A DNA stretch of 64,000 nt from Codonopsis lanceolata (GCA_013146195.2 CM028379.1:156146437-156210436); one strand, 5' to 3'. Positions 35,785 to 47,527 are shown, numbered from the stretch's first letter. The notes: generated by a model from the sequence alone, not told the origin. Made by a program: numbers and translations.

Positions 35785-35787
<3 letters not shown>
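34675..35787. mobile_element. Long-inverted-repeat AT-rich element, copy 1
   Basis: The left end ggtacttaatacaacaccta matches the right end in reverse complement, tgggtatacttaatacaaca. The match continues through taaaatgcttaatac and accaaaataccctttacgtaa for about 80 bp. Beyond that, AT-rich arms (aattaaatttaaatta repeats) also fold back on each other. A G/C-richer core at 35075-35340 has internal ~55-65-bp repeats (ggcctgctaccagacc). TA flanks both ends. No ORF is present. Copy 2 is at 55071-56182. Confidence 0.78.

Positions 35788-35875
<88 letters not shown>
35788..35875. repeat. (TA)n(CA)n microsatellite
   Basis: About 70 bp of alternating TA followed by about 16 bp of alternating AC. 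Confidence 0.95.
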
Positions 35876-38744
35876 TAAAAGTATTTTTCTAAACTAAATA
35901 TATAAACTAAGCATGTTTGTTTAGCAACCCCAATATGAGATCGAAATGGCGAGTTTGGTGCCTGATGCGTAACGAAAGTGTGTAATTAAAGGGGTTCATG
36001 TTCGTAACACACGAACGGGGGAAAAGTTATGTTCGTTAACGTACGAACCAACAAATATATTGTCGAAAGAATAATCAAGGGGTCTTACCACGAGAAATCC
36101 CTTCAAAATAAGATTGAACACGTTAAACCTTAACCATCCTAGAATCCACTAGGAAGAATAACTGGAATCTACCAAATAAAAATGAGAACTTTAATTTTAT
36201 TGAAAATAATGAATTAATTCAGAATTACAATGAAACCTATTTTTATATAGTACTAAGTAATGCTTGAAAACAAGTTAAAACTTCATAAAAGGTAGCCTAA
36301 CCTATATAGTAACCTAATATGATTATAGGACATAAATTCATCACTTAGATGCCTAAATCTACTTCTAAACACAAAAATATTACCATATTAAAAATAAATT
36401 CGAAAATCACAATATAATGAAAATACTCAAACTTCAAATTAAATCTAATCAAATTTTGTGCTACGTCAGTGCCTAACTCATTCCCTACTCGTAACTTGGC
36501 CCACGAACCTACATTTTTTTGGTAACTTTGGTTTTTCTTTGTTTATCCTTAAAATAGAGGCGGTGACTCTGTAAATACATTTTTTGAGTCCATAATGAGG
36601 CCAAGTGTATTTCACGCACTTTAATGTTTTGAAACGCGTCGCTTTTCACGTGACGGCGGCGGCATTCGAAACGGTGTTCTCACGATCATGCCTACTTGAA
36701 ACTTTGGATCCTTCAAATCAGTGACCATGTTAAATTGTAGACATTTAGTCGCTGAAGTTTCCCATCTAGTGAACTCTCCTTCTTCATTAGTTGTGCCTAA
36801 ACTCATCAACATCTGCCTATTCTGAACTAACATAACTACTTTCACTATCACTCTCATCACCATGGCCTATTTTTTCTTTCCTTTGTTCACTGTCTCAATC
36901 TCATTTTCAAAGTCAGAGTTAGACTCAGAATCTTCACTCTCATCACTCCCAACCCCAGTCTCACCCTCACCTTGTGTCCATTTGCAACCTCAAACTCAGG
37001 GTCATCCGTGATATTTAGATCATCTTCAAGAAGAAATGAAAAGAAGTTTCTCTTAGGACAATTATCCACCCTAGCTTGACTATCAATCTATCTGTCAATT
37101 TTCACCCATTCACATAGAATTTTCAAATCTTCATCACTAGCACGATTCTTTAACCCTTTCTGTAAATTAGACCCTGCTTTAACCAGCAGTAAAACATACT
37201 CTCATCACTCATAACACCTAATTTTTGCAACACATCTTAAAGAACACTCATGCAAAAGTATGATTCTATCAAGTAATCAACATAATTAATCTTTCCACTA
37301 TTGTATTGTATGACAGGGTTGCATGCAAAGTGACCCACATGATGGACTCTTAAGGAAAAAGAAATGTACTCTATTTCACTGCATTTCAAAGAGAAATTAA
37401 TGTGTTAAAATATAGACACAACAACCCCCATCCCTATACTTTACAGTTTAATATGCAAACATACAAACAAAAGAGGGTACAAACCTTACAAAACAATACA
37501 CTTTACAGAAAGAGGGCAAAAAATATTGTAATATAAAGAGGGGAAGAGGGGAAGAGGGGACCAAAATGTTATGTGAAGGAAGAGGGCGACGGCAAAAGTG
37601 ATTTAATCCCTTCAAAAAATAGCACATATGTAGAGTATAATGCACATAAAAAATTGTACACAACAAATATAACAATATTGTACACAACAAACATATAACA
37701 ATATTGAACAAACGAAATTTTATCACATGAACAAAACAGAGGTCGATTTTCTATAATGAAGACAAAATACAACTCGAAATTCTCACATATCAACACATAA
37801 GAAACTCAAAATTATTGCATATCAACAAAGAAACAACTCAAAAAGAAACCCTAGAACTCTTGTTCTAAAAATATTCAAACATGGCATAAAGAGACTTACA
37901 ATATGGGTTGTCACCCTCAAGAATCCATGATCGTTTTTGAATGTCGCATGTCGTACACATTTTTGTTACGAAGATTAACTGTTTGACTTAGATTTTTCCT
38001 TCGATTGCACTTCTGAAACCCTAGAACTCTTCGCTCAATGATATCAAACTGTAACTCAGAATCTGACTTTTGATTTTTTATTTAATTTTGTACATCATAG
38101 TTTGCATATAACACAAAATGGGTTGGAATTATCGATTTTTCCCTCTAGTTAGTGCACGTGCTTGAGCACATGCTCAATTGACAGAAGTTCATTTAACAGA
38201 GTTAGCGTTCGGGACTTCTGATGAACAAAATTAGTAAACTTTGATGTGTGGTGTATATTTGCATTGTACATGGACTATCAGTAGACTTTCACAAAGTTCA
38301 GGCAAGAATGGTGTAATATGCCCAAAATAAAATGTGTGATTTAATTCGGATGAGAAAAAACAAATGTTAATTAATCGATAACAAGCACAAAAAAGTCCAA
38401 GCATCGTTATCACTACTTTCAAAAGGTAGAAATTGATGGATCGCTAATCTATCAAATGAGCCCTAGGCATGGGGGATGGCGTTACTGAGGAAGATTTTGT
38501 AAGATAATTTTTCAAAATAAGCTCTTATAGTGATACCTCCCGTACTTCCATGCAATACACATCTTATACAAATAGAAACAATACTGGGTTTATTTTTAGT
38601 GTAAATGGCGCACCCTAACTACTAATCATTCTTGTGCAAACAAGTCTTAGTTTTAACTTATTATTTCGTGATAAATGAATTGTCTGAAAATAAAATAACA
38701 ATCAATAATTTATTTCCAGAAAAAAAAAACAAGGGTGAAATTCG

Positions 38745-39375
38745 CCAACTTTGTAATCCCTCCATTTCTTCGTTTTTTTCCAACCGTTAAAGTTCATTTT
38801 CGAAATATTATTCCGAAAATGTCCAAATTGTTTTCTTCAATAGCTCCAACCAACACTTGGATTCGAAAATTACTATTGTTGCACAACGAAACATCAGGGC
38901 CAACGCCCCCGAAAGGTAAACAATTTTTTCGATTCATTAAGTACGGTACTGAAATTGACCTAAGTAGGTTTGGAGGATTCTTAGTAAAGATGAAGACAGA
39001 GGATGAAGAAGATAACTTACGGCAGAGGAAGATGGGGAGGAAGAAGAAGGCGGCAGAGATGTGTTCGATACCAATTTGCATCGCAATGCATCAATTGGTT
39101 ACTTTAATTTGTGTTTAAAATTGATGTATCACGGTACATAAAATTGGTGCAACGCGATGCAAAATTGGACTAGATAATTTAAATCGATGCAAAAATTGGA
39201 ATTGATAATTAAATGGATGCATCGTGGTGTATAAAATTAGTGCAACGCGATGCAAAATTTGTATTAGATAATTTAAATCAATATATTACGTTGTAAAATT
39301 GATGCAGCACGATGCATTGAGTAAGTTATCTTCGTAACGCGCATTCGGTTCATTAAAAGTATCGTGATTTTTTTG
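38745..39375. repeat. Unclassified repeat family, copy 1
   Basis: Aligns with 40490-41345: aaccgttaaagttcatttt, cgaaatattattccgaaaatgtcc and ttcgaaaattac...gcacaacgaaac correspond. An open frame of 127 codons (38735-39118) shares no family I know. Its 3' half consists of degenerate ~90-bp repeats with gtgcaacgcgatgcaaaatt. Confidence 0.6.
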
Positions 39376-39663
39376 CCCCTATAAGTAACCTTTTTGATTG
39401 AAAAAAATGATAAGAGACTAGAAGGGTTATAAATTTGAAAAAGTCGATTGACTCGTAATTTTTTACACGAGAAAAAAAAAATGCTAACTATAGAAATCGC
39501 AAACCTACAAAAGGCCTAATGGAAATAGCTGGGTTGGGCTCGTAAGCAATGGATCCTTGAATTGCATACTGATCACACCTCTGAATGAAATGAATGATTT
39601 GGAAGTTAACATATCCAAGTTGTTTAACCCCCTCCCCTCAACCATAGCCAAGTTAGGTAGTAA

Positions 39664-39821
39664 GAGCCTCTACAGTGGAGACTTTTATCCAAACTCTATA
39701 CCTATTTTTTGAGTTTTCTTGGGGAACTTTAGCCCACAACAGACCCCCAATTTAAGCCTCCATCCCAATCGCCCACTAAATTTATCGCAAGCTTTTGCGA
39801 TTCATTTATCGTGAATAGTAA

Positions 39822-39878
<57 letters not shown>

Positions 39879-40095
39879 TAATATCAAGTGTGTTGAAAAG
39901 TAGGGATAAAAAAATTAAAAAATATGGTGGTAGTTAGGTTTGTTAGTTGAGATGAGAGAGGTTTGAAGTTTTTAGAGGATTGTATAAAGGGTGATTATTG
40001 GAGTGAATTATTTTTTAGAGTATTGAAAAAGTGTAAAAGAAATAGAAAACGAGGTAGGTAGAGTGTGGTATTGGGTGTTATTGTTGTGGTTACTC
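39664..40095. mobile_element. Candidate Tourist-like MITE, TSD TAA
   Basis: Starts gagcctctacagtggagac and ends, in reverse complement, gagtaaccacaacaataac, with TAA at 39661-39663 and 40096-40098. The inverted ends are only partly similar. A (TA)n-T(9) microsatellite occupies 39824-39880. Confidence 0.45.
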
Positions 40096-40489
40096 TAAGT
40101 AGTGTCAGATTCCTAATCCCCCCGAGAAATTGATTGGGTGGTCAGCTTGTAGATCTGGACATGAGGTCCTTATTGGGTAATATATAGAGTGTTGTTGTTT
40201 GATGAAAGTTTCAGCATAACGAAATCACACTCCAATAAATTTGCAATGCCAAATAAATTTGATGAAAGTTTCTGTACGTACTCCCTTTAGAAATTTGCAA
40301 TGCCAAATATTAGCGTTCATGAGGATGTTATAACTTTAAATTAAGCTTAAGTGGGTTGGGTGGGTGTGGGTAACGGGTTGTAACGGATCGAAACCTGTTA
40401 ATACCCAAATGGCAACTGGGTTAATTGGGTTGGGTCAAATCCGGAAATGTTTTTTTAGGGGAAAATTCTGGTCTGTCCCCTTTTTAAAG

Positions 40490-41345
40490 TTTTAAATCTC
40501 AAAAGTTTATAGTTCTTTTTTTTAACCGTAAAAGATCATTTTTTGAAATATTGTTCTAAAAATGTCATCGTCTTCTTCAACAGCTCCGGCAACACACTTT
40601 GAATTCGAAAATTACGATTATGCACAACGAAACGGGGGTCGAGGGGGCAGCACCCCTTCGTGGGGGTTCGGGGGCGTTAAAGATAAACAAGTTTTTTAAT
40701 TCATAAAATATGAAACTATAATGGATCTGTGTTGGGTTGAAGAATTTTTCAATTGGGGCGAAGACGGAGAAAAATGAGGAAGAAGAAGGCTTACGACGGA
40801 GAATATGGAAGAAGCATATCGAGGACGTGGTATGGTTCTTTATGATTTTGTATCGCGGTTCAAAAATTAAAGCACTAAAATTGATGAATCGCGATTCAAA
40901 ATTAGACTAGCAATTATACTATTGAACCGCATTGCAAAAATTAATTCACTAAAATTGATTTATTGCGGTTCAAAAATAGCTAAGCAATCACACTATTGAA
41001 CCGCGATACAAAAATTAATGAACTAAAATTGATGAATCAAGGTTCAAAAATAAACTAACAATTACACTATTGAACCACAATGTAAAAATTAATGCACTAA
41101 AATTGATGAATCGCTGCACAAAAATAGACTAGCAGTAAGCAGTTACACTATTGAACCACAGTATAAAATTAATTCAATAAAAATTGATGAATCGCGATTC
41201 AAAAATAGACTAGCAGTAACACTATTGAACTGCGGTGCAAAAAATAATACAATGAAATTGAGGAATCGCAGTGCAAAGATAATGACCCCTGTAACGCACA
41301 TACTGTTCATTAAGGATATCGTAGTCATTTTGCCACAAAAATAAT
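40490..41345. repeat. Unclassified repeat family, copy 2
   Basis: Homologous to 38745-39375 over the first 350 bp and again at the end (gtaacgcacatactgttcattaa versus gtaacgcgcattcggttcattaa). It differs by a longer tandem array in the second half. No intact ORF is present. Confidence 0.6.
40850..41285. repeat. Minisatellite of about 75 bp, six units
   Basis: Units contain ctaaaattgatgaatcgc followed by ttcaaaaatagactagca and ttacactattgaaccgc. Unit starts fall near 40877, 40947, 41023, 41097, 41177 and 41255. Units diverge by many substitutions. Confidence 0.8.
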
Positions 41346-42123
41346 TTTTTCCGATTAAAATAAAAATGATGTAATTTAGTAATTAAAAGTTTTAAAAAGT
41401 GAACCAACCCACGAAACTTTCTTTTCTTTAACCAGTTATTCATTCATTGCAAATAAAACACTCACCTAAATTTAGTGAGAGAAAGAGAACGAAACTCTAT
41501 AAATTCATACAAATTCATGAGAGAGAGAGAGAGAGAGGGGAAGAAATTTGATGAACTCAAATAATTATGTGTGATATTTAATATTGATTTTGTATTTTAA
41601 CTTATTGTAAATGTTGTATTTTTTATGAGTATTTTGTATATTTGGTAATTATATGTCTATAAGAGATTGATGATAAAAAAGTGAAAAGAATACCAAGTTT
41701 AAATAAAAATTCGGATATCATGTTACCGAATGGGCATTTGCTACTCAGAATAATGGGTTGGACAAAAAAACATTGTCATGTGCAAAAGGAAATTATAAAG
41801 CTGAATATTGTTACTTGGGGGCATATAAGACATTGGACATTCGAATTCTTTTCTTTTCTTTAATTCCTTTTGCTGAAAATATTGGGACAGTCATGTTGTG
41901 GACTTTGTCAACAACTACCTAGGAGTGGAGATCATAGCCTCTATAAAGGAGGAAATACTTAGAAAGCAATGAGAACTCAGCAATAAGGAGAAGTTAATTT
42001 TAAAAGTTGGCAACCAATCACAGAAAACACGGTTGATACATACAATCATACATGCATATATACACTTGAAGATTTTGGTAGCAACTTGCTCGTTTCTTCT
42101 ATCACACTGCTGTATTTTGTTTC
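41346..42123. other. Non-coding DNA left of the Copia element
   Basis: No gene is seen. A (ga)n microsatellite occurs at about 41519-41537. The part next to the Copia element may be the left part of an older LTR continued at 48288 (see 48288-49140). Confidence 0.35.
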
Positions 42124-42866
42124 TGTTGTGATTTTACAATCACACTACCCGGAACGGACCCGTACAGAAACGGGGCTTTTGTATTGAAACAAAAATACAA
42201 CCACTAACAACTAGCCTATTAATACAAATAGCTAATTAATTAGTACCACCAATTAAACTATTAGACCAATAAACTATGTTCCTACATAACAAATATTAGT
42301 CTAGAGCAATAAGATTAATTGGACAAAAGAAAATAAAGAGAGGACACGAAGAGTTTTATTATAACGCCGTGACCCAAGCACGACTCGCCTTAATTGACCA
42401 CGAAGGTCTAGGCTATAAACTCTTCGGCTCAGATTCCTTTCACCGACCAAAGTCCACCAAAGAGTCCACAGTAAACCCAGCAACTATCCACTAAGGTTAG
42501 AGCCACAAAAAAAGGAGGTCGGACAAAACGGGAGAAACAGAATAGCGAACTATTCCACGAGAGTTCCGAATCACAAATTGAAGGATGAGCCTTCAATCAC
42601 AGAAATAGGAAAAGAGGAATAAGATGGCGGCTACTATTCTCACACAAAGGTTTACTCTTCTTTTTGACTTACTGTTTGCTGCCAAGAGGAAGGGAGTATA
42701 TATAATAATCCAGCCAATCAATCATCCTTGATTGAAGGGGCAAACAAGGAAAGGATTGACCGAAGGAGCAAGAAACCGCAAAGAGGAATGGGCCGGCCAA
42801 CCAAACTTTTTTTGGGCTCTCGGAAAAGTTAAAAGGCTGCCACCAATTGTGCCTCTAATTTTAACA
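42124..42866 (-). repeat. 3' LTR of the Copia element
   Basis: 743 bp, nearly identical to 47541-48282. It contains a TATA-like tatatataata (about 42700). Confidence 0.95.
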
Positions 42867-43149
42867 TTCTCCACCTTGGAACAAGAGCTGGTTCACAAAT
42901 ATGGACTCACTAGGACATATATTAAGAAAGGTATCATCATCATCATCATCATCGCCTATCCCTGCACTTGATCCAACACAAAGTAAGAACAAAGCAGGGA
43001 AAAAGATTTCTAACACACACAAAGATGCAGAAATCAAAATACTTAACTAATTCATAAAGCGGAAAGCAGAATTAGTCAAGTCACCATAGCTATGCACACA
43101 AAACAGCCATGGAATTTATTGGGGGAAATCACAAGAAAATGGGACATCC

Positions 43150-44142
43150 TTAATTACCGGGATCACCGGTATTCATCATCAAAATTTTCAAGCAGTTTAG
43201 AAAATTTTTAACAGGAAGGCACTTGGTGCCCATATCAGCAGGGTTTAAGCTAGTATCAACTTTATCCAAGTAAATAATGCACTTAGCAACAACATCACGA
43301 ATGAAATGAAAACGCACATCAATGTGTTTAGTTCTATCGTGAAAAACTGGATTTTTACAAAGTTGAATACCACTTTGACTATCTGAATAAACTACCACTT
43401 TTTCTTTCAAAAAACCGATTTCAGAAATTAAGCCTTTTAACCAAAGAGTTTCTTTAATCGATTCGGTTATAGCTATGTATTCAGCCTCGGTTGTGGACAA
43501 GGCCATAACGGATTGTAATTGAGACTTCCAACTAATGCAAGACCCACAAAGAGTGAACACATAAGATGTGGTAGACTTCCTATGATCTCTATCATTGGCA
43601 TAATTCGAGTCAACATACCCAACCAATCTAACACCATTTTCAGATTTAAAGAATTTAATACCATAGTTCAAAGAGTGTTTCAAGTATCGCAACAACCACT
43701 TAACGGCGTGCCAATGGGGCAAACCCGGGTTCGACATATATCGGCTAAGACAACTAATGGCATAAGCTATGTCGGGGCGAGTACTAACCATCAAGTACAT
43801 AATGGAACCTATGGCATTAGAATACGGGATTCTACTCATTTGATTCATTTCAAATTGATTTTTAGGACATTGCTCTTTACTAAGCACAAAGTGGGAAGCA
43901 AGGGGAACATCTACAGAATCGGCATCTAACATAGAAAATTTACTCAAAATCTTTTCAACATATGAAATCTGATTTAAGTAAACAATTGAGGATTTACGAT
44001 CTCTAATTATGTTCATGCCAAGAATCTTGTTAGCATCACCCAAATATTTCATGTCAAATCTAGCACTTAAGCAATTTTTAACAACTTCAACCGATTTGGG
44101 ACATGGGCTAATAAGAAGCATATCATCCACATATATGAGCAA
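43150..44142 (-). pseudogene. Copia reverse transcriptase C-terminal half and RNase H
   Basis: 330 open codons. RT active site YVDDM at residues 4-8, then the KYLGDANKILGMNI thumb region. The RT end YLMVSTRPDIAYAISCLSRY lies near residues 115-135. RNase H follows with LVGYVDSNYANDRDHRKSTT (first catalytic Asp), ALSTTEAEYIAITE (Glu), VVVYSDSQSGIQLCKNP (Asp) and RTKHIDVRFHFIRD. The C-terminus is complete. It begins just after a frameshift that separates it from the upstream RT block at 44067-44369, so it is part of a broken polyprotein although this block itself is intact. Confidence 0.92.
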
Positions 44143-45245
44143 GAAAACAGCACATTCCTATCATTCTTGAAATAGAGACAATGATCATACGCACTCCGGC
44201 TAAATTTTAAATCAAGCATGCATTGATCAAATTTTTTATTCCACATGCGAGGAGACTGTTTCAAGCCATATAAGGATTTTTTAAGCAAGCACACATAATC
44301 AGGAAATTGATTATCCACATAACCCTCGGGTTGCCGCATATAGATTTTCTCATCTAAATCACCGTGCAAAAAGCGTTTTTACGTCCATTTGTTTCAATTC
44401 CCAATCAAATTGAGCTACCAAAGCAAACATAATCCTAACAGCTTGTGAACTTAACTACTGGAGCAAAGATTTCAAGTGTAGTCTATACCTTCCTTTTGAG
44501 TAAAACCCTTAGCCACTAATCTAGCCTTAAATCTCACCGAATCGATTCATTCTTGACTTTATAGAGCCACTTACAAGCAACAATGTAACGCTTTTTCGGC
44601 TTAGGCACTAAAGTCCAAGTTTGATTAACATGCAAGGAATTCATTTCATCATTCATAGCATTAATCCACTCATTACGCTTAGCGATTTTAAGGCTTGATT
44701 ATATGTTTTAGGCTCGGTATTATCAATGGATTCAAACACACTAAACACACATGAAGTAAAATCATCAAAACGAGAGGGTTGCCTAACAATACGTCTAGGT
44801 CTATCACGAGCAAGCTGATAGTCATGCAATTCATCCAATATAGGCACTTCATTTTGTTCATTTTCAACTTCATCTTGCTCATTAGGTTCAACATTTTCAG
44901 GATTAACATGCTCATTTTCAAAATTCACATTTTCATCAAACTCATGCAAATTTTTAGAATTCTCAATTTCGTGTTGCATACTTGAACTAGCATCATTGGG
45001 TTCTAAGGGATGCTCCACCATAATGTGAGCCTGGGGAGGGATAGGTTCAACAGTTCAAGAGAACATTTAAGCAAGGAAATTCGCTTTTCATTAAACACAA
45101 CATCCCTACTTATTATCACTTTAAATCCCGGTTCCTCTTTTAACCATAACCGGTATCCTTTCACACCCTGGTAACCCAAGAAAACACATCTCACGGATCG
45201 AGGTTCAAGTTTATCAAATTTCCTATGAGCATAAGTAAGACACAA
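44067..45245 (-). pseudogene. Copia integrase C-terminus, linker and RT N-terminal half
   Basis: Blocks in minus-strand order: 45245-45003 holds the integrase C-terminal core (RSVRCVFLGYQGVKGYRLW; SRDVVFNE). 45021-44653 is the acidic linker followed by LARDRPRRIVRQPSRFDDF. 44369-44067 is RT (LDEKIYMRQPEGY, CLLKKSLYGLKQSPRMWNKK). Between 44650 and 44370 the RT start is frameshifted and partly lost. The YVDD-containing continuation is in another frame. Confidence 0.85.
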
Positions 45246-45330
45246 CCAAAAATTCTCAAGTTTGAAAAGTCAATTTCCCTACCAAAAACACTTGATCCTG
45301 ACATCTACCATGCAAAGGAACTAAGGAGAC

Positions 45331-46320
45331 CTATTGATGAGATAGGCGGCAATAAGACCGCCTCTCCCCAAAACTTTTGGAGAGACCCGAGGAGACTAAC
45401 ATGCTCCTAACACGTTCCAATAGGGTTCTATTCATTCTTTCAGCAACACCATTTTGTTGCGGATTATAAGGCATAGTCTTGTGCCTCTCAATCCCATTTT
45501 CAACACAAAATTTATCCATTTCAAAGTTGCAGAATTCTAACCCATTATCAATCCAAGTTTCTTGATTTTAAGACCAGTTTGGTTTTCAATCAAAGTTTTC
45601 CAGTTTTTGAAATTTTCAAACACATCAGATTTGTTTCTCATTAAAAACAGTCAAACCTTTCTTGAAAAATCATCAATAATCGACAAGAAGTAACGACTTC
45701 CACCATGAGTGGGTACAGTAGCAGGACCCCACACATCAGCATGTATATAATCAAGTGCACGTTTTGAAGAAAAAATTTTGGGGTTAGGGGAAGGTGGAAA
45801 ACTAACACGTTTTTGTTTGCTCATCACACAAGTTTCACAAAAGGGCAAATCCGAAATCTTATATTTTCCAAAAAATCCATTTTTGTTTAAAATTTCAAGA
45901 CCCTTACTACTCACATGTCCAAGCCTTTTATGCCACAAACTTGTTTTATCTTCTTTAACAGGATTAGCAACGTTATCATCAAGACAAACAGCATGGCGAG
46001 CAAACATACAAGTTACTTTCCAAATTTTAACGACAACTAAAGATCCCTTTAGAATTTTCATTATTCCTTTTCCCCACTTACCTTCCAAACCATCATCTTC
46101 TAAAGATGCACACGAAATCGATTATTACATAAATCGCACATGTCGAACATTTTTCAAGGTAAAAGTGTTTCCATAATTAAATTTTAAACAAATATCACCA
46201 ATTCCGGCTATAACACACTTTTTCTCATTGGCTAAAGAAACAAAACCATTTTCCAGGCTTTTGTAGGAACAAAAGAAGTTTTTAAATGGTGACATGTGAT
46301 AAGTACATCCAGAGTCAATT
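45331..46320 (-). pseudogene. Copia protease remnant and integrase
   Basis: Just after the gag stop the frame reads LIDSGCTYHMSPFK, the aspartic protease active site (about 46320-46280). 46088-45651 carries the GAG-pre-integrase zinc domain (LWHKRLGH...CETC, HHCC) and the catalytic core with YIHADVWGP (first Asp) and LSIIDDFSRK (second Asp). The frame then breaks. 45519-45331 holds HKTMPYNPQQNGVAERMNRT with the catalytic Glu. All three catalytic residues can be seen, but not in one frame. Confidence 0.88.
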
Positions 46321-46322
46321 AA

Positions 46323-47246
46323 TCATTCATTTTCACAAGCAGGCATGGTATGAATAGAATTAACAACACTTTCACATAAATCAGTTACCATAAAAACATC
46401 ACCACAGTCCTCACTAGCAGAAGCCATATTGCAATCACTTTGTGGATTCAAATTTTTCTTTTTAGGATTTGTGCAATCTTTCCTAAAATGTCCACTTTCA
46501 CCACAATTGTAACACTTCCTACCTTTGGTTCTTGATTTTGACCTACTTTTATTTCTATTCTTATTTCCAGAATTCTGATTATTCCCTTGGTTTTGATTAT
46601 TATGATTATGCTGATGACCATTATTTCTCTCGAGCGTCCTACCTCTCACCATGTGAACCTCACCAGTGTTAGATTTTCCCTTATTAGCTTTCAAATCTAA
46701 TTCTTTGCCTTTTAAACTAGATATCACCGTATCAAGTATGATCTTATCCCTACCATACTTAATAGCAGATTTCACGTCAGCATAAGAATCAGGTATAGCA
46801 TTTAAAAGCACAATCGAAGAGTAATCGTCTACGTGTTCATCACCGGTTTGTTTTATGTCTTTTACCAATTTGGTAAAAACATCAATATTATCTTCCATGT
46901 CTTTGCTAAGATCTAATTTAAAACTGAAAAATTTTTCTAGGAGATAAATTTTACTTGGCAATGTTTTTCCAAGATAAATTTGCTCCAATTTTTCCCAAAG
47001 ACTCTTAGCATTAGCATGTTCACCACATTTCCGAATAACCGATTCGCATGTGTTTAAGATAATCGAGGAGTAGGCAGATTCATCCATTTCAATTATGGCA
47101 TCTTCAGAAGTGTCTTTAGCATAATTTAAAGTTATGGCTTTGAAAACTTTTTCTTTAATTAAAATACTTTTCATCTTCTTTTGCCACATAGAAAAATCAC
47201 TTTTCCCATTAAAAGGTTCCAAACTATAATTAGATGAAGAACTCAT
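46323..47246 (-). pseudogene. Copia gag with CCHC zinc knuckle, cut off by a stop
   Basis: 307 residues starting MSSSSNYSLEPFNGKSDFSM. The gag core (UBN2/Retrotran_gag class) covers residues 15-170, including SLWEKLEQIYLGKTLPSKIY. A basic Asn/Arg-rich region at 205-243 is followed by a zinc knuckle CYNCGESGHFRKDC at 245-258. The gag frame should run on into the protease, but a TGA at 46323-46325 stops it right before LIDSGCTYHM. The capsid part itself looks complete. Confidence 0.9.
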
Positions 47247-47527
47247 TCAGAGAAATAACACAAAACCAACAAATCAAACCAAATCAGGAAAAATAAGAAT
47301 AATTTATTTATTTTTATTATCACCAATAAAATAAAATAAATTCAAGCAATCAAATTCCAACCAAACAGTAGAGATATAAATAGAGCACAATCAATAAATT
47401 ACGAGAATTTAAACACACAAAAAACCGTAATTATTACGAGATGAAAGAAGCTCACCAAATAAACCTTTTTGGAGTTACCGATATTTGGATCGAAGGAGGC
47501 TCTACCGTTTCACGGTACGGAACCCGG

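Larger units (their letters stand above)
33922..36684 (+). mobile_element. LTR-type insertion in the MULE transposase, TSD ATCAT
   Basis: Starts TGTAGATACCCCAAGTTCG and ends ggtgttctcacg, flanked by atcat at 33917-33921 and 36685-36689. It divides the MULE transposase frame exactly. The right end carries ggcggtgactctgtaaatac and gagtccataatgaggccaag, tracts I associate with 3' ends of plant Gypsy LTRs. The terminal CA appears mutated to CG. It contains no pol domains. Without the nested AT-rich element it is about 1.65 kb, consistent with a solo LTR. Confidence 0.75.
31968..37069 (-). pseudogene. MuDR/MULE transposase, split by an LTR insertion
   Basis: On the minus strand the N-terminal part (37069-36690) has an acidic stretch and NMVTDLKDPKFQVGMI, the usual start of the MULE N-terminal domain. 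The frame is interrupted by the insertion at 33922-36684. It resumes with LKMLGFAIHSYAIANKRDVI (about 33910-33850), and later FDGAFLKGLYPRQLLAAVGI with the first catalytic Asp, followed by DNGMYPV (33237-33330). HWCMACWTTAVKNDISMNNL and CESFNGFI follow (about 32700-32800). The C-terminal block at 31968-32294 has SRPQPGRPRKARRRDPNEGP and a CCHC-type knuckle, CQRCGNYGHNLRSS, whose last Cys is replaced by Ser. Frameshifts and stops occur between blocks. It would have mobilised the MULE before breakage. Confidence 0.88.
27621..38323 (-). mobile_element. Mutator-like element (MULE) with long inverted repeats, 9-bp TSD
   Basis: The left end, gggcaaattacaccattcg at 27621, matches the right end in reverse complement, gggcatattacaccattct from 38323. 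The match continues inward for about 140 bp on the left (27621-27758) and 180 bp on the right (38142-38323), with shared tracts such as tgtacaatgcaaat, aagtcccg and tcaattga. Direct repeats aaaataaaa at 27612-27620 and 38324-38332 are a perfect 9-bp duplication, as MULEs make. The interior encodes a MuDR-type transposase on the minus strand. The 10.7 kb includes later insertions at 28592-29850 and 33922-36684, and probably a Helitron-like segment. Confidence 0.93.

Noticed and set aside
35788..35875. CRISPR-like or functional repeat array
   Set aside because: Plain TA/CA microsatellite without spacers. Nothing prokaryotic is in the window.
36621..37069. Independent small host genes at 36621-36863 and 36887-37069
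   Set aside because: The sequence DPKFQVGM and acidic stretch belong to the MULE transposase N-terminus, cut by the LTR insertion.
38735..39118. 127-codon frame
   Set aside because: It lies in a repeat whose other copy (40490-41345) has no matching open frame, so it is probably fortuitous.
43519..43929. 136-codon plus-strand frame
   Set aside because: Antisense shadow of the Copia RNase H region.
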